A DNA stretch of 6,748 bases, from NCBI GenBank assembly GCA_023259925.1, contig JALRDS010000054.1, positions 1 to 6,748 of the forward strand, written 5' to 3'. This document shows, piece after piece, positions 1 through 5,940 of the stretch (its first letter is position 1; each line of letters opens with the position of its first letter). This stretch comes from Candidatus Saccharimonadia bacterium (lineage in GTDB: Bacteria > Patescibacteriota > Saccharimonadia > Saccharimonadales > Saccharimonadaceae). The notes under the pieces were generated by a model that saw nothing but the letters and a program-made list of their open reading frames with translations, had not been told where the DNA came from and made no database searches. Made by a program: the position numbers and the translations under genes.

Positions 1-765
1 GGCGTTGCGATACTGGCTCATTGCCAAGTAGCGATTGGAGCTGTGAGTATGACACCTGAGATTGCATTAGTAGTGGGGAATATAGTGAGTGCTGCTTTTA
101 CAAAAACACGTGGTTTTCGTCTTATGCTAACATCTCGAAAGAAGTTGCCGGGTGATCAAGTTGAGTATGTCTTTTCTACGGATCGAGAGCTTAAATTTGA
201 AGCTGGCCAATACATGGAGCTACAGGTGCCGCACAAGAAGATCGATGCAAGAGGTATACGACGCATGTTTACGATTGCGTCTCGCCCTGGCACAGACTCT
301 ATACGTCTCATTACACGACATCCACAGCCAGGCAGTTCGTTTAAAAATAGGTTAGCAGAGCTACCCGTCGGTAGGGTGTTAAGGGTGTGCGGTATTTGGG
401 GTGACTTTGTCTTACCGCGCGATTCATCTGAAAAGCTTCTAATGATTGCAGGTGGAGTTGGCATCACCCCGTTTCTTTCACAGCTAGAATGGCTGTCAGA
501 TCAAAATGAAACACGTGATATTGTGCTGATTTATGGAGTACGTAATAAGGAAGATGCGATACGATTGCGCGGAAACGAGACTGGCATACGCGTTATCATA
601 CACGAAGGTCCACTAAGTCAACAAGATATCCGAGGTTATGCAAAAGATATTCATCAGCGCACGGTGTATATATCAGGTCCACCAGTTATGGTAGATGCAG
701 TATCTAGGGATGTTCGCCAATTAGGTGCTGCGCGCGTGCATCGTGATTTCTTTGCGGGATACTAG
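1..765 (+). CDS. Membrane-linked flavin/NAD(P)H oxidoreductase, C-terminal part (5' partial)
   Basis: This is the C-terminal portion of a ferredoxin-NADP-reductase-like flavoprotein, which would pass electrons between NAD(P)H and a membrane partner through FAD or FMN. The frame is open from base 1, so the gene starts outside the window. Counting from base 1, residues 17-38 look like the end of a last membrane helix (MTPEIALVVGNIVSAAF), as in RnfD/NqrB-type proteins. The flavin-binding barrel follows, with R88-M-F-T (the R-x-[YF]-[ST] flavin motif), and then the nucleotide-binding half with GGVGITP at 151-157. SGPPVMV at 225-231 stands where many relatives have a CGP motif, so serine replaces that cysteine. 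The protein ends in FFAGY, like the family's usual aromatic C-terminus. A GTG at 43 and an ATG at 49 are possible internal starts, but reading continues upstream with sensible hydrophobic sequence. I recall such fusions in Saccharibacteria. The oxidoreductase domain is very likely; the RnfD/NqrB fusion is inferred from only about 38 residues. Confidence 0.82.
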   Translation, partial: GVAILAHCQVAIGAVSMTPEIALVVGNIVSAAFTKTRGFRLMLTSRKKLPGDQVEYVFSTDRELKFEAGQYMELQVPHKKIDARGIRRMFTIASRPGTDSIRLITRHPQPGSSFKNRLAELPVGRVLRVCGIWGDFVLPRDSSEKLLMIAGGVGITPFLSQLEWLSDQNETRDIVLIYGVRNKEDAIRLRGNETGIRVIIHEGPLSQQDIRGYAKDIHQRTVYISGPPVMVDAVSRDVRQLGAARVHRDFFAGY

Positions 766-780
766 TGTTTTATACTAGTA
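760..780. repeat. Inverted and direct repeat around the uvrC promoter
   Basis: TACTAGT and ACTAGTA flank a 7-base spacer and could form a 7-bp hairpin. Because ACTAGT is itself a palindrome, the same bases also form an 8-base direct repeat (ATACTAGT at 759-766 and 772-779). The element covers the stop codon of the upstream oxidoreductase gene and the proposed -10 of uvrC. It lacks a G/C-rich stem and a T-run, so it is not a normal intrinsic terminator. It could be an operator or chance. Confidence 0.3.
771..776 (+). promoter_or_regulatory. Proposed -10 element for leaderless uvrC
   Basis: TATACT (five of six bases matching TATAAT) lies eight bases before the GTG start of uvrC. Transcription would begin about 7 bases past the hexamer, at or within two bases of the start codon, so the message would have almost no leader. 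No Shine-Dalgarno sequence lies upstream of the GTG. No good -35 is seen at normal spacing. A TG at 766-767 is two bases too far upstream for the standard extended -10. Confidence 0.5.
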
Positions 781-784
781 CGTA

Positions 785-2335
785 GTGAATGCAAACTTAG
801 AGAATAAGCTGAAAACTCTGCCGCGTAGCCCCGGTGTCTATTTTCATAAGTCATCGAATGATGAAATTATTTATGTTGGAAAAGCTGCGGTTCTGAAAAA
901 TCGAGTACGGCAGTATTTTCAGAGTTCGCGGAATTTTGATGTTAAGACACTCGCCTTAGTCAAAGAAATCCATGACGTTGATTGGGTAGAAACCGAAAGT
1001 GAAATTGATGCACTATTTCTCGAAAGCGAAATGGTAAAGCGCTATAAACCACGCTTTAATATACTACTGCGCGACGATAAAAGTCAGTTATTTGTACGAA
1101 TTGATATGAAAAGCGAATGGCCGCACGTTAGTTTCACTCGTAACCCGGCAGACGATAAAGCGGAGTATTTTGGGCCATTCTACAATGGCCATGCACTTAA
1201 AAAAGCCATTCGCTATCTTCGACCAATCTACCCGTATTTTACAAAGCCTCCAGCCAGTCGCACCTCGCGCTTGGATGAAGATTTAGGGCTGAGTCCGAAA
1301 AAGAGTGAGGGCTCAGAGTCGTATAAACAAAATTTACGTAAACTTGTTAGTTATATCAAAGGCAACCGTGTGGCGTTGATGCGTGAACTTGAGCAAGCCA
1401 TGAAACATGCAGCCAAACAGCAGGAATTCGAGCAGGCAGCAGTGCTAAGGAATAAATACCAAGCAATGCGTGAGTTGCAGCGGCGAGTAATGTTTGGTGA
1501 TCGTGAATTCTTAGATATTTCTAAGGATAGGGCATTGAATGATTTACAAATGCTTCTGGGAATAGAGACTAGCTTGGCTCGTATTGAAGGCTATGATATT
1601 TCTCACCAAAGCGGTAAAGATGTAGTTGCCAGTATGGTGGTATTTACGAATGGAGTAAGCGACCGAGCCGAGTATCGTAAGTTCAAAGTGAAGTTGCAGC
1701 AAAATGATGACACAGCAAGCATGTACGAAACAATCTTTCGGCGTTTTTCTGAAAAGAATGTTAAATCGTGGGGGTTGCCAGGATTAGTACTTATCGATGG
1801 CGGAAAAGGACAGTTGAGTGCTGCGATTCGCGCGCTGTCAGAACGAGAGTTAGCGGTGCCAGTAGTGAGTATTGCTAAGCGTGAAGAAGAAATGGTGATT
1901 CATAATACGGCATCAAATATTTCTTTGAAAACGCTCGAGTTATTACAGAAAAACCCTGTCCCAGGAGTTGGCGTCTTTACGGAAGGTGACTATATAATAG
2001 TGAATTTACACCTAGGTCAGAGAAATGCGAGTGGCCACTCACGTAATTTAGGGGGTGGAGTGAGTGTGAGTCCGTATTCTGACGTTATAAAACTGTTTCA
2101 AAGAATTCGCGATGAATCGCATCGTTTTGCTATTAGCTACCATAATACGCTGAAGCGCAAATCACAAACAGCAAGTAAATTACAGGATATTCCTGGCGTA
2201 GGTCCAGCTACCCAAAAGAAACTACTACGCACATTCGGCAGTTTACAAGGTGTTAAGCAGGCGTCTTTAGTAGAGATCGAGCAAATAGTGGGAAAAAAGC
2301 TTGCTCAAGAAATTCAAAAGCATGTATTGTCCTAA
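785..2335 (+). CDS. uvrC: UvrC, excinuclease ABC nuclease subunit (short, cysteine-free form)
   Basis: UvrC makes the 3' and 5' cuts around a DNA lesion after UvrA and UvrB have located it. The order of parts is clear in the 516 residues. A GIY-YIG nuclease comes first (G17-V-Y19, Y30-V-G32, R40, and E80 in LFLESE). The UVR segment that contacts UvrB is at about 196-231. The RNase H-like nuclease has D271 in YDISH, D338 in LIDGGKGQ and H446 in RDESHRFA. Tandem helix-hairpin-helix motifs begin at about 466 (IPGVGP) and run to the end. All catalytic residues I expect are present. Three things are odd. No cysteine occurs anywhere, so the Fe-S cysteines known from E. coli UvrC are absent. Only about 40 residues separate UVR from D271, against about 160 in E. 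coli. About 36 extra residues lie between D338 and H446. The start is GTG with no ribosome site, placed just after a -10 element. It is not Cho, which lacks the RNase H half. Confidence 0.95.
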   Translation: MNANLENKLKTLPRSPGVYFHKSSNDEIIYVGKAAVLKNRVRQYFQSSRNFDVKTLALVKEIHDVDWVETESEIDALFLESEMVKRYKPRFNILLRDDKSQLFVRIDMKSEWPHVSFTRNPADDKAEYFGPFYNGHALKKAIRYLRPIYPYFTKPPASRTSRLDEDLGLSPKKSEGSESYKQNLRKLVSYIKGNRVALMRELEQAMKHAAKQQEFEQAAVLRNKYQAMRELQRRVMFGDREFLDISKDRALNDLQMLLGIETSLARIEGYDISHQSGKDVVASMVVFTNGVSDRAEYRKFKVKLQQNDDTASMYETIFRRFSEKNVKSWGLPGLVLIDGGKGQLSAAIRALSERELAVPVVSIAKREEEMVIHNTASNISLKTLELLQKNPVPGVGVFTEGDYIIVNLHLGQRNASGHSRNLGGGVSVSPYSDVIKLFQRIRDESHRFAISYHNTLKRKSQTASKLQDIPGVGPATQKKLLRTFGSLQGVKQASLVEIEQIVGKKLAQEIQKHVLS

Positions 2336-2354
2336 TGGCTAGCAGTGCTATTAT
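2327..2354 (+). promoter_or_regulatory. Possible promoter of the FN3/Cys-repeat pilin gene
   Basis: TTGTCC (2327-2332), a 16-base spacer and TATTAT (2349-2354) preceded by TGC (2346-2348, extended -10) form a plausible promoter. Transcription would start near 2361 and leave a leader of about 40 bases. The -35 overlaps the end of uvrC. A second candidate -10, TAAAAT, lies at 2371-2376 and would give a leader of roughly 17 bases. The two cannot be separated by eye. No clear Shine-Dalgarno sequence precedes the ATG at 2401. Confidence 0.4.
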
Positions 2355-2364
2355 GAAAGCTAGA
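2350..2364 (+). repeat. Upstream motif shared by both pilin genes, copy 1
   Basis: ATTATG followed directly by AAAGCTAGA. The same two blocks, separated by ACG, occur at 3637-3654 before the second pilin gene. It may be a common regulatory site, or a relic of the duplication that made the two pilins. Confidence 0.35.
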
Positions 2365-2400
2365 GCAAAATAAAATAAACATCTAAACAGGCAAGCAGCC

Positions 2401-3588
2401 ATGAAAAAAGCGTTCACTCTTATTGAAGTAATGATTGTTATAGCAGTCATCGCCATATTAGCTGGTATTACTACCGTTGGGTGGGGGAATTACCGTCAGG
2501 GTATCGAAGAAAAGAAGGTGAAGTCTGACCTTCAAATGGTAGTATCGGCCTTGCAAAACGAAATAAATTTCAAAGACTCGTACCCCAATTCACTTCCTTC
2601 GACTATAAAGCCGAGTGAAGGAGTTCAACTCGATTATATTCGTGAAGGTTCAGGTTACTGCGTGCAAGCAACTAGCACTGAAGTGCCAAGCGTTAAGCAT
2701 TATATTCGCTCAACTAATACTTCCGCTGTCCAAAATGGAAATTGTACACCGCCGCCGGCCACTCCTGTAGCTTCAGCGTCTGCGTTATCGAGTACATCTA
2801 TACGGGTGACATGGCCGGCTGCTTCTGGTGCTACAAGTTACACGGTACGCTATGGGACATCTTCGCCAACCACTACCGCTAGCTGCAACAGCTCGCCGTG
2901 TACAATATCGGCTCTTAGTAGCTCAACTACATATCGTTTCAATGTAACGGCTACGAATGCATCGGGAAGCGCGACGTCAGCTACAGTAACCGCTTCTACC
3001 CCGGCTCCGTATACTTGTCCTGAAGGTGGAACCTTGAGTGGATCTAATTGTACCGAAACCTATACGGCTTCTTACCAGAGTGGTTCAGACGGCTACTACT
3101 ACTGTTCGGGCGGAGGCACGCCGAGTAACGGCACATGCACGAGCAGCTCTACTTATCCTGCCTCGTATCAGAGTGGAACATCAGGCTCTTACTCCTGCCC
3201 GAATGGCGGTACGCAAAGCGGTGGCACTTGTACCACCACTACCACTTCATCATATCCCGCGGATTATTATCCCTCAACTACAGTTTGCCCCGTAAATCAA
3301 CCATGTCAAAGAGTCCCAGCTCGTTATGAGTGCCCGAACGGCGGCAGTCTAAGTGGAACATCATGTCAAACCACCACCACGTCATCGTACCCAGCAACGT
3401 ATAATAGCGGTTCACCTGGGTACTACTATTGCCCGAGTGGCGGGTCTGAAAGTGGTGGCACTTGTTACACCTCGTCGACATACTCCGCATCATATCAACC
3501 TGGTACGAGTGGATACCACTATTGCTCGCGTGGAGGCAGCTTAGTTAATACGACCTGTACTCGAGTATACGCAGCCACGCAAGGTTAG
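2401..3588 (+). CDS. Type IV pilin-like protein with fibronectin type III domain and Cys-rich repeats
   Basis: This 395-residue protein has a class III signal, MKKA|FTLIEVMIVIAVIAIL, expected to be cut by prepilin peptidase before F5. The residue before the cut is alanine, not the usual glycine. The hydrophobic helix would anchor it in the membrane or pilus. The pilin head runs to about 115, with C87 and C115 placed like a pilin disulfide loop. Residues about 117-201 form a fibronectin type III domain (VTW with W138, YTVRYG, TTYRFNVTATN), with C162 and C167 in one loop. From 204 to the end are six repeats of the form Y-x-C-x10-C followed by a Ser/Thr/Tyr-rich linker. An extra insert carries C296 and C302 before repeat four. 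The head aligns with the next gene's head, so the two are paralogs. The ATG start fits the signal peptide exactly. A surface-exposed adhesive or structural role is inferred; which pilus it joins is unknown. Confidence 0.9.
   Translation: MKKAFTLIEVMIVIAVIAILAGITTVGWGNYRQGIEEKKVKSDLQMVVSALQNEINFKDSYPNSLPSTIKPSEGVQLDYIREGSGYCVQATSTEVPSVKHYIRSTNTSAVQNGNCTPPPATPVASASALSSTSIRVTWPAASGATSYTVRYGTSSPTTTASCNSSPCTISALSSSTTYRFNVTATNASGSATSATVTASTPAPYTCPEGGTLSGSNCTETYTASYQSGSDGYYYCSGGGTPSNGTCTSSSTYPASYQSGTSGSYSCPNGGTQSGGTCTTTTTSSYPADYYPSTTVCPVNQPCQRVPARYECPNGGSLSGTSCQTTTTSSYPATYNSGSPGYYYCPSGGSESGGTCYTSSTYSASYQPGTSGYHYCSRGGSLVNTTCTRVYAATQG
3010..3558 (+). repeat. Six tandem C-x10-C repeat units encoded in the first pilin gene
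   Basis: Six units have cysteine pairs at residues 206/217, 235/246, 266/277, 311/322, 344/355 and 375/386, always with exactly ten residues between. The shared core is C-[PS]-x-[GN]-G-G-x-x-S/V-x-x-x-C or close to it, preceded by a tyrosine two or three residues earlier. The unit pitch is 29-33 residues, with one 45-residue step caused by an insert before unit four. Some DNA stretches are still identical between units, for example AGTGGAACATCA at 3172 and 3352 and GGTGGCACTTGT in units three and five, which points to fairly recent duplication or conversion. Each pair probably forms a disulfide outside the membrane. Confidence 0.85.
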
Positions 3589-3633
3589 CTAGAGTGTCTA
3601 TAGACCCGCTCGCGATAGATAGCATCTTGCAGT

Positions 3634-3661
3634 TTGATTATGACGAAAGCTAGAATATACT
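3634..3661 (+). promoter_or_regulatory. Proposed promoter of the LamG pilin gene
   Basis: TTGATT (3634-3639), a 16-base spacer and TATACT (3656-3661) make a good sigma-70-type promoter. The ATG at 3665 begins only three bases after the -10, which is too close for it to lie inside a normal transcript starting 6-8 bases downstream. The in-frame GTG at 3671 would sit at or just after the transcript start, so the true start may be a leaderless GTG. Confidence 0.55.
3637..3654 (+). repeat. Upstream motif shared by both pilin genes, copy 2
   Basis: ATTATG, ACG, AAAGCTAGA. It matches the site at 2350-2364 except for the three extra bases. Here it lies between the -35 and the -10 of the proposed promoter, where a bound regulator could affect transcription. 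Confidence 0.35.
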
Positions 3662-3664
3662 AGA

Positions 3665-4663
3665 ATGGTAGTGGGTATAAATATAGCAAATAGAAAAAGC
3701 GGCTTTACCTTAGTTGAGCTAATCATTGTTATAGTTATGGTTGGCATTTTAGCTGGTATAACGATTGTTGCGTATGGTGATTGGAATGGACGGTTAGCTC
3801 GTGACTCTGTAAAATCCGAACTAAAGTTAGCGGCAGTTTCGATCGAACAGGCTAAAAACTTCGGCTCAGGGTATCCACAAGGTGTGCCTAGTACCTTTAA
3901 GTCAGGTGAGAGTGTGGCTGTGGCTGGGGGAGGTAGTACTGATGGTCAGTCGTTTTGCTTGCAGGCTGGCAGCACAAAAGCCAGCGGCGTTGTGTACTAC
4001 ATTGATGGTCCTAATAAAGAACCTCAATCTGGCCGTTGCCCTAGTTTAGGGCTTGTTGGCTGGTGGCCCATGAACGGCAGTAGCTTTGATTTAAGTGGCA
4101 GTGGTAACGACGGTACTACATATAATGTCTCTTCGGCTACGGGTCAGAACGGAAAGAAAGATAATTCATATAGCTTCTCGGGTATTAGCAGCTATATTCT
4201 TCATCAAACGAACAGCATCACTCCAACAAGTGGGACAATATCTGTGTGGGTAAACCCTACAGTGCAAAATGGTTGGGGGGTGTGGCAAACGTACAATTCA
4301 ACTAGTGTGAACTTCAATGATTGGATCGCCGTGTTTCCGCATAGTAATACAAACACGTATTTCAGATTCGGCTCAGGCTCCTCGTGTTGCACAGACTTAA
4401 CGTACAACACAGCCTCATATATTCCAGTAAATCAATGGACGCATATTGCCTTTACGTGGGGTTCTGGCACGATGCGTAACTATGTAAATGGTAACCCTAT
4501 TGGCCAGCGTTCTGCCACGTTTCCAACTACTATCAACGGCTTTGCCAGAATTGGCACGGGGCACAATGCTGGCATGCAAGGCTCGCTAGACGACATGCGA
4601 ATTTATAACAGGCCACTGCAACAATCTGAAATACAAGCCATATATGATTCTGGTGCGCAGTAA
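3665..4663 (+). CDS. Type IV pilin-like protein with C-terminal LamG/concanavalin-A-like domain
   Basis: This 332-residue protein (330 if it starts at GTG 3671) carries the prepilin signal RKSG|FTLVELIIVIVMVGILAG, with the normal glycine before the cut and the glutamate at position five of the mature protein. The pilin head extends to about residue 125 and has C98 and C125. It aligns with the preceding pilin over VKS[DE]L, YP, PST and the [YF]C[VL]QA segment. From about 128 to the end is a LamG-type jellyroll. It opens with GLVGWWPMNG and an SGSGNDGT turn, and closes with the typical GSLDDMRIYNRPLQQSEI sequence. These domains usually bind sugars or proteins at the cell surface. Adjacent cysteines, C241-C242, lie in the domain. 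It has its own promoter, 76 bases after the sister gene. It is probably a minor, adhesive pilin or pseudopilin; the ligand cannot be told from sequence. Confidence 0.9.
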   Translation: MVVGINIANRKSGFTLVELIIVIVMVGILAGITIVAYGDWNGRLARDSVKSELKLAAVSIEQAKNFGSGYPQGVPSTFKSGESVAVAGGGSTDGQSFCLQAGSTKASGVVYYIDGPNKEPQSGRCPSLGLVGWWPMNGSSFDLSGSGNDGTTYNVSSATGQNGKKDNSYSFSGISSYILHQTNSITPTSGTISVWVNPTVQNGWGVWQTYNSTSVNFNDWIAVFPHSNTNTYFRFGSGSSCCTDLTYNTASYIPVNQWTHIAFTWGSGTMRNYVNGNPIGQRSATFPTTINGFARIGTGHNAGMQGSLDDMRIYNRPLQQSEIQAIYDSGAQ

Positions 4664-4677
4664 GCTCCTGAGGGTTT

Positions 4678-4686
4678 TGATATAAT
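4678..4686 (+). promoter_or_regulatory. Extended -10 promoter of pepP
   Basis: TGA followed by a perfect TATAAT (4681-4686) forms an extended -10, a type that often works without a -35, and none is clear here. The ATG lies eleven bases past the hexamer, so the leader would be about 3-6 bases. No Shine-Dalgarno sequence is present. The bases between are the palindrome TACGTACGTA (4689-4698). Confidence 0.65.
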
Positions 4687-4697
4687 CTTACGTACGT

Positions 4698-5909
4698 ATG
4701 CAAGCAACATTCTTTGAGCAGAATCGACGTGCGGTAGCTAACTCTGTAAGGGGCGGGGTAATTGTGTTATCTGCCTATCGCGGGCAACAAAGTCAAAATG
4801 ATATGGCACACCGTTTTCAGCAAGAAGCTAACTTTTGGTATCTCACTGGTATAGACCATCCTGACTGGCTTCTTATCTTAGATACGGTCAATGGTGATGA
4901 ATGGCTTGTGGGTCCACGTATAGATGCGGTACATGAAACTTTTGATGGTTCGCTATCCGCTGAGCAAGCAACTGTGACTAGCGGCATAAAAAAAGTGATA
5001 TCGAAAGACGAAGCGACACCACTACTTAGAAAGCTGGCTAAAAAGCACACTGTAGCGTATACAGTCGACCATCCACCATATGCTAGTAGATTCAACTTTT
5101 CAATGAACCCGAACATTTCACATAATAAAAAAATGCTCGAGCGAACATTTGAGTCGGTGATAGACTGCCAGAAAGACATTGCAAAACTACGGGCAATAAA
5201 GCAAACGCCTGAGATTTTGGCTATTCAAAACGCGGTAGATCTTACGGTTGATGGGTTTAATACAGTTAAAGCGCAGCTTGACTCAGCAAAGTACGAGTAT
5301 GAGCTCGAAGCGGAATTTAGTTATATGTTCAAGCGTAACGGTGGCTGGAATCATGCGTACGACCCAATTATTGCGAGCGCTAAGAATGCATGCACCTTGC
5401 ACTATAACGCCAATACTAGTCTGCTACGTGCAAAAAAGCTGGTTCTTATGGATGTGGGAGCTAGGGTTGATGGCTACGCTGCAGATATAACACGAACCTA
5501 TGTGAAAGGGGCGCCTAGTAAGCGTCAAATTGCTGTACACGCAGCGGTCGAGGCTGCCCATTACGACATCATACAACTACTCACGCCGGGACTTTTCGTT
5601 GAAGAGTATGCAAATCTTGTAGATAGGCGTATGAAGCAAGCACTACTAGAAGTTGGGTTATTGAAATCTACAGATGATGATGAAACGTACAGAACTTACT
5701 TCCCTCATGCGATTAGCCATGGGTTAGGTATTGACGTGCACGATAGCTTAGGTGGCGCTACACAGCTGCAACCGGGTATGGTGGTAACAGTTGAGCCGGG
5801 TATTTATATTCCAGAAGAAGGAATAGGTATTCGCATTGAAGATGACATCTTAATAACGGATAAAGGCTACAAAAACTTAAGCAGCAAGTTGTCTACGAGC
5901 TTAGCGTAA
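4698..5909 (+). CDS. pepP: Xaa-Pro aminopeptidase (aminopeptidase P, M24 family)
   Basis: This enzyme removes an N-terminal residue that precedes proline, helping to turn over cytoplasmic peptides. The 403 residues are slightly fewer than in E. coli PepP, the model used for motif spacing. The N-terminal half (about 1-150) is the creatinase-like aminopeptidase P domain, beginning FFEQNRRAVAN and including FWYLTGIDHPD. The C-terminal half is the pita-bread M24 fold with all five metal ligands: D252 and D263 in the DVGARVDGYAADITR stretch, H341 in the HAISHGLG motif, E366 in VEPGIYI and E381 in IRIEDDI. H235 (LHYNAN), H337 and H348 match other conserved active-site histidines in spacing. No signal peptide is seen, so it acts in the cytoplasm. 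It has its own promoter and seems functionally unrelated to the pilins. A prolidase (PepQ) is less likely, because the N-terminal domain matches aminopeptidase P. Confidence 0.92.
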   Translation: MQATFFEQNRRAVANSVRGGVIVLSAYRGQQSQNDMAHRFQQEANFWYLTGIDHPDWLLILDTVNGDEWLVGPRIDAVHETFDGSLSAEQATVTSGIKKVISKDEATPLLRKLAKKHTVAYTVDHPPYASRFNFSMNPNISHNKKMLERTFESVIDCQKDIAKLRAIKQTPEILAIQNAVDLTVDGFNTVKAQLDSAKYEYELEAEFSYMFKRNGGWNHAYDPIIASAKNACTLHYNANTSLLRAKKLVLMDVGARVDGYAADITRTYVKGAPSKRQIAVHAAVEAAHYDIIQLLTPGLFVEEYANLVDRRMKQALLEVGLLKSTDDDETYRTYFPHAISHGLGIDVHDSLGGATQLQPGMVVTVEPGIYIPEEGIGIRIEDDILITDKGYKNLSSKLSTSLA

Positions 5910-5912
5910 CCG

Positions 5913-5921
5913 TGGTATACT
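5913..5921 (+). promoter_or_regulatory. Extended -10 promoter of the 4-TM protein gene
   Basis: TGG followed by TATACT (5916-5921) forms an extended -10 in the 31-base gap after pepP. The transcript should begin near 5928, giving a T-rich leader of about 13 bases with no Shine-Dalgarno sequence. No -35 is seen at normal spacing; TTGTCT at 5889 lies 21 bases upstream of the -10. This promoter may also drive secG and the gene after it. Confidence 0.5.
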
Positions 5922-5940
5922 TGTAACAATCTTTTTATTT

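Noticed and set aside
43..51. GTG 43 or ATG 49 as the true start of the oxidoreductase gene, with GGAG at 37-40 as ribosome site
   Set aside because: The frame is open to base 1 and the upstream residues are hydrophobic and fit the membrane part of a fused protein. Starting here would cut into the last membrane helix.
156..467. Minus-strand open frames, for example opposite the oxidoreductase, pilin and pepP genes
   Set aside because: They overlap fully with well-supported + strand genes, show no recognisable domain or start context, and look like chance frames.
3038..3544. Alternative + strand frames inside the Cys-repeat region
   Set aside because: These are produced by the repetitive composition in another frame and give low-complexity, unrecognisable proteins.
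3596..3605. GTCTATAGAC palindrome after the first pilin gene as a terminator
   Set aside because: It is a perfect 10-base palindrome with no loop, little G/C and no T-run, so it cannot form a normal intrinsic terminator.
4664..4678. CTCCTGAGGGTTTT after the LamG pilin as a terminator
   Set aside because: The possible stem is only about three pairs with a two-base loop, and the T-run is four bases and lies next to the pepP -10.
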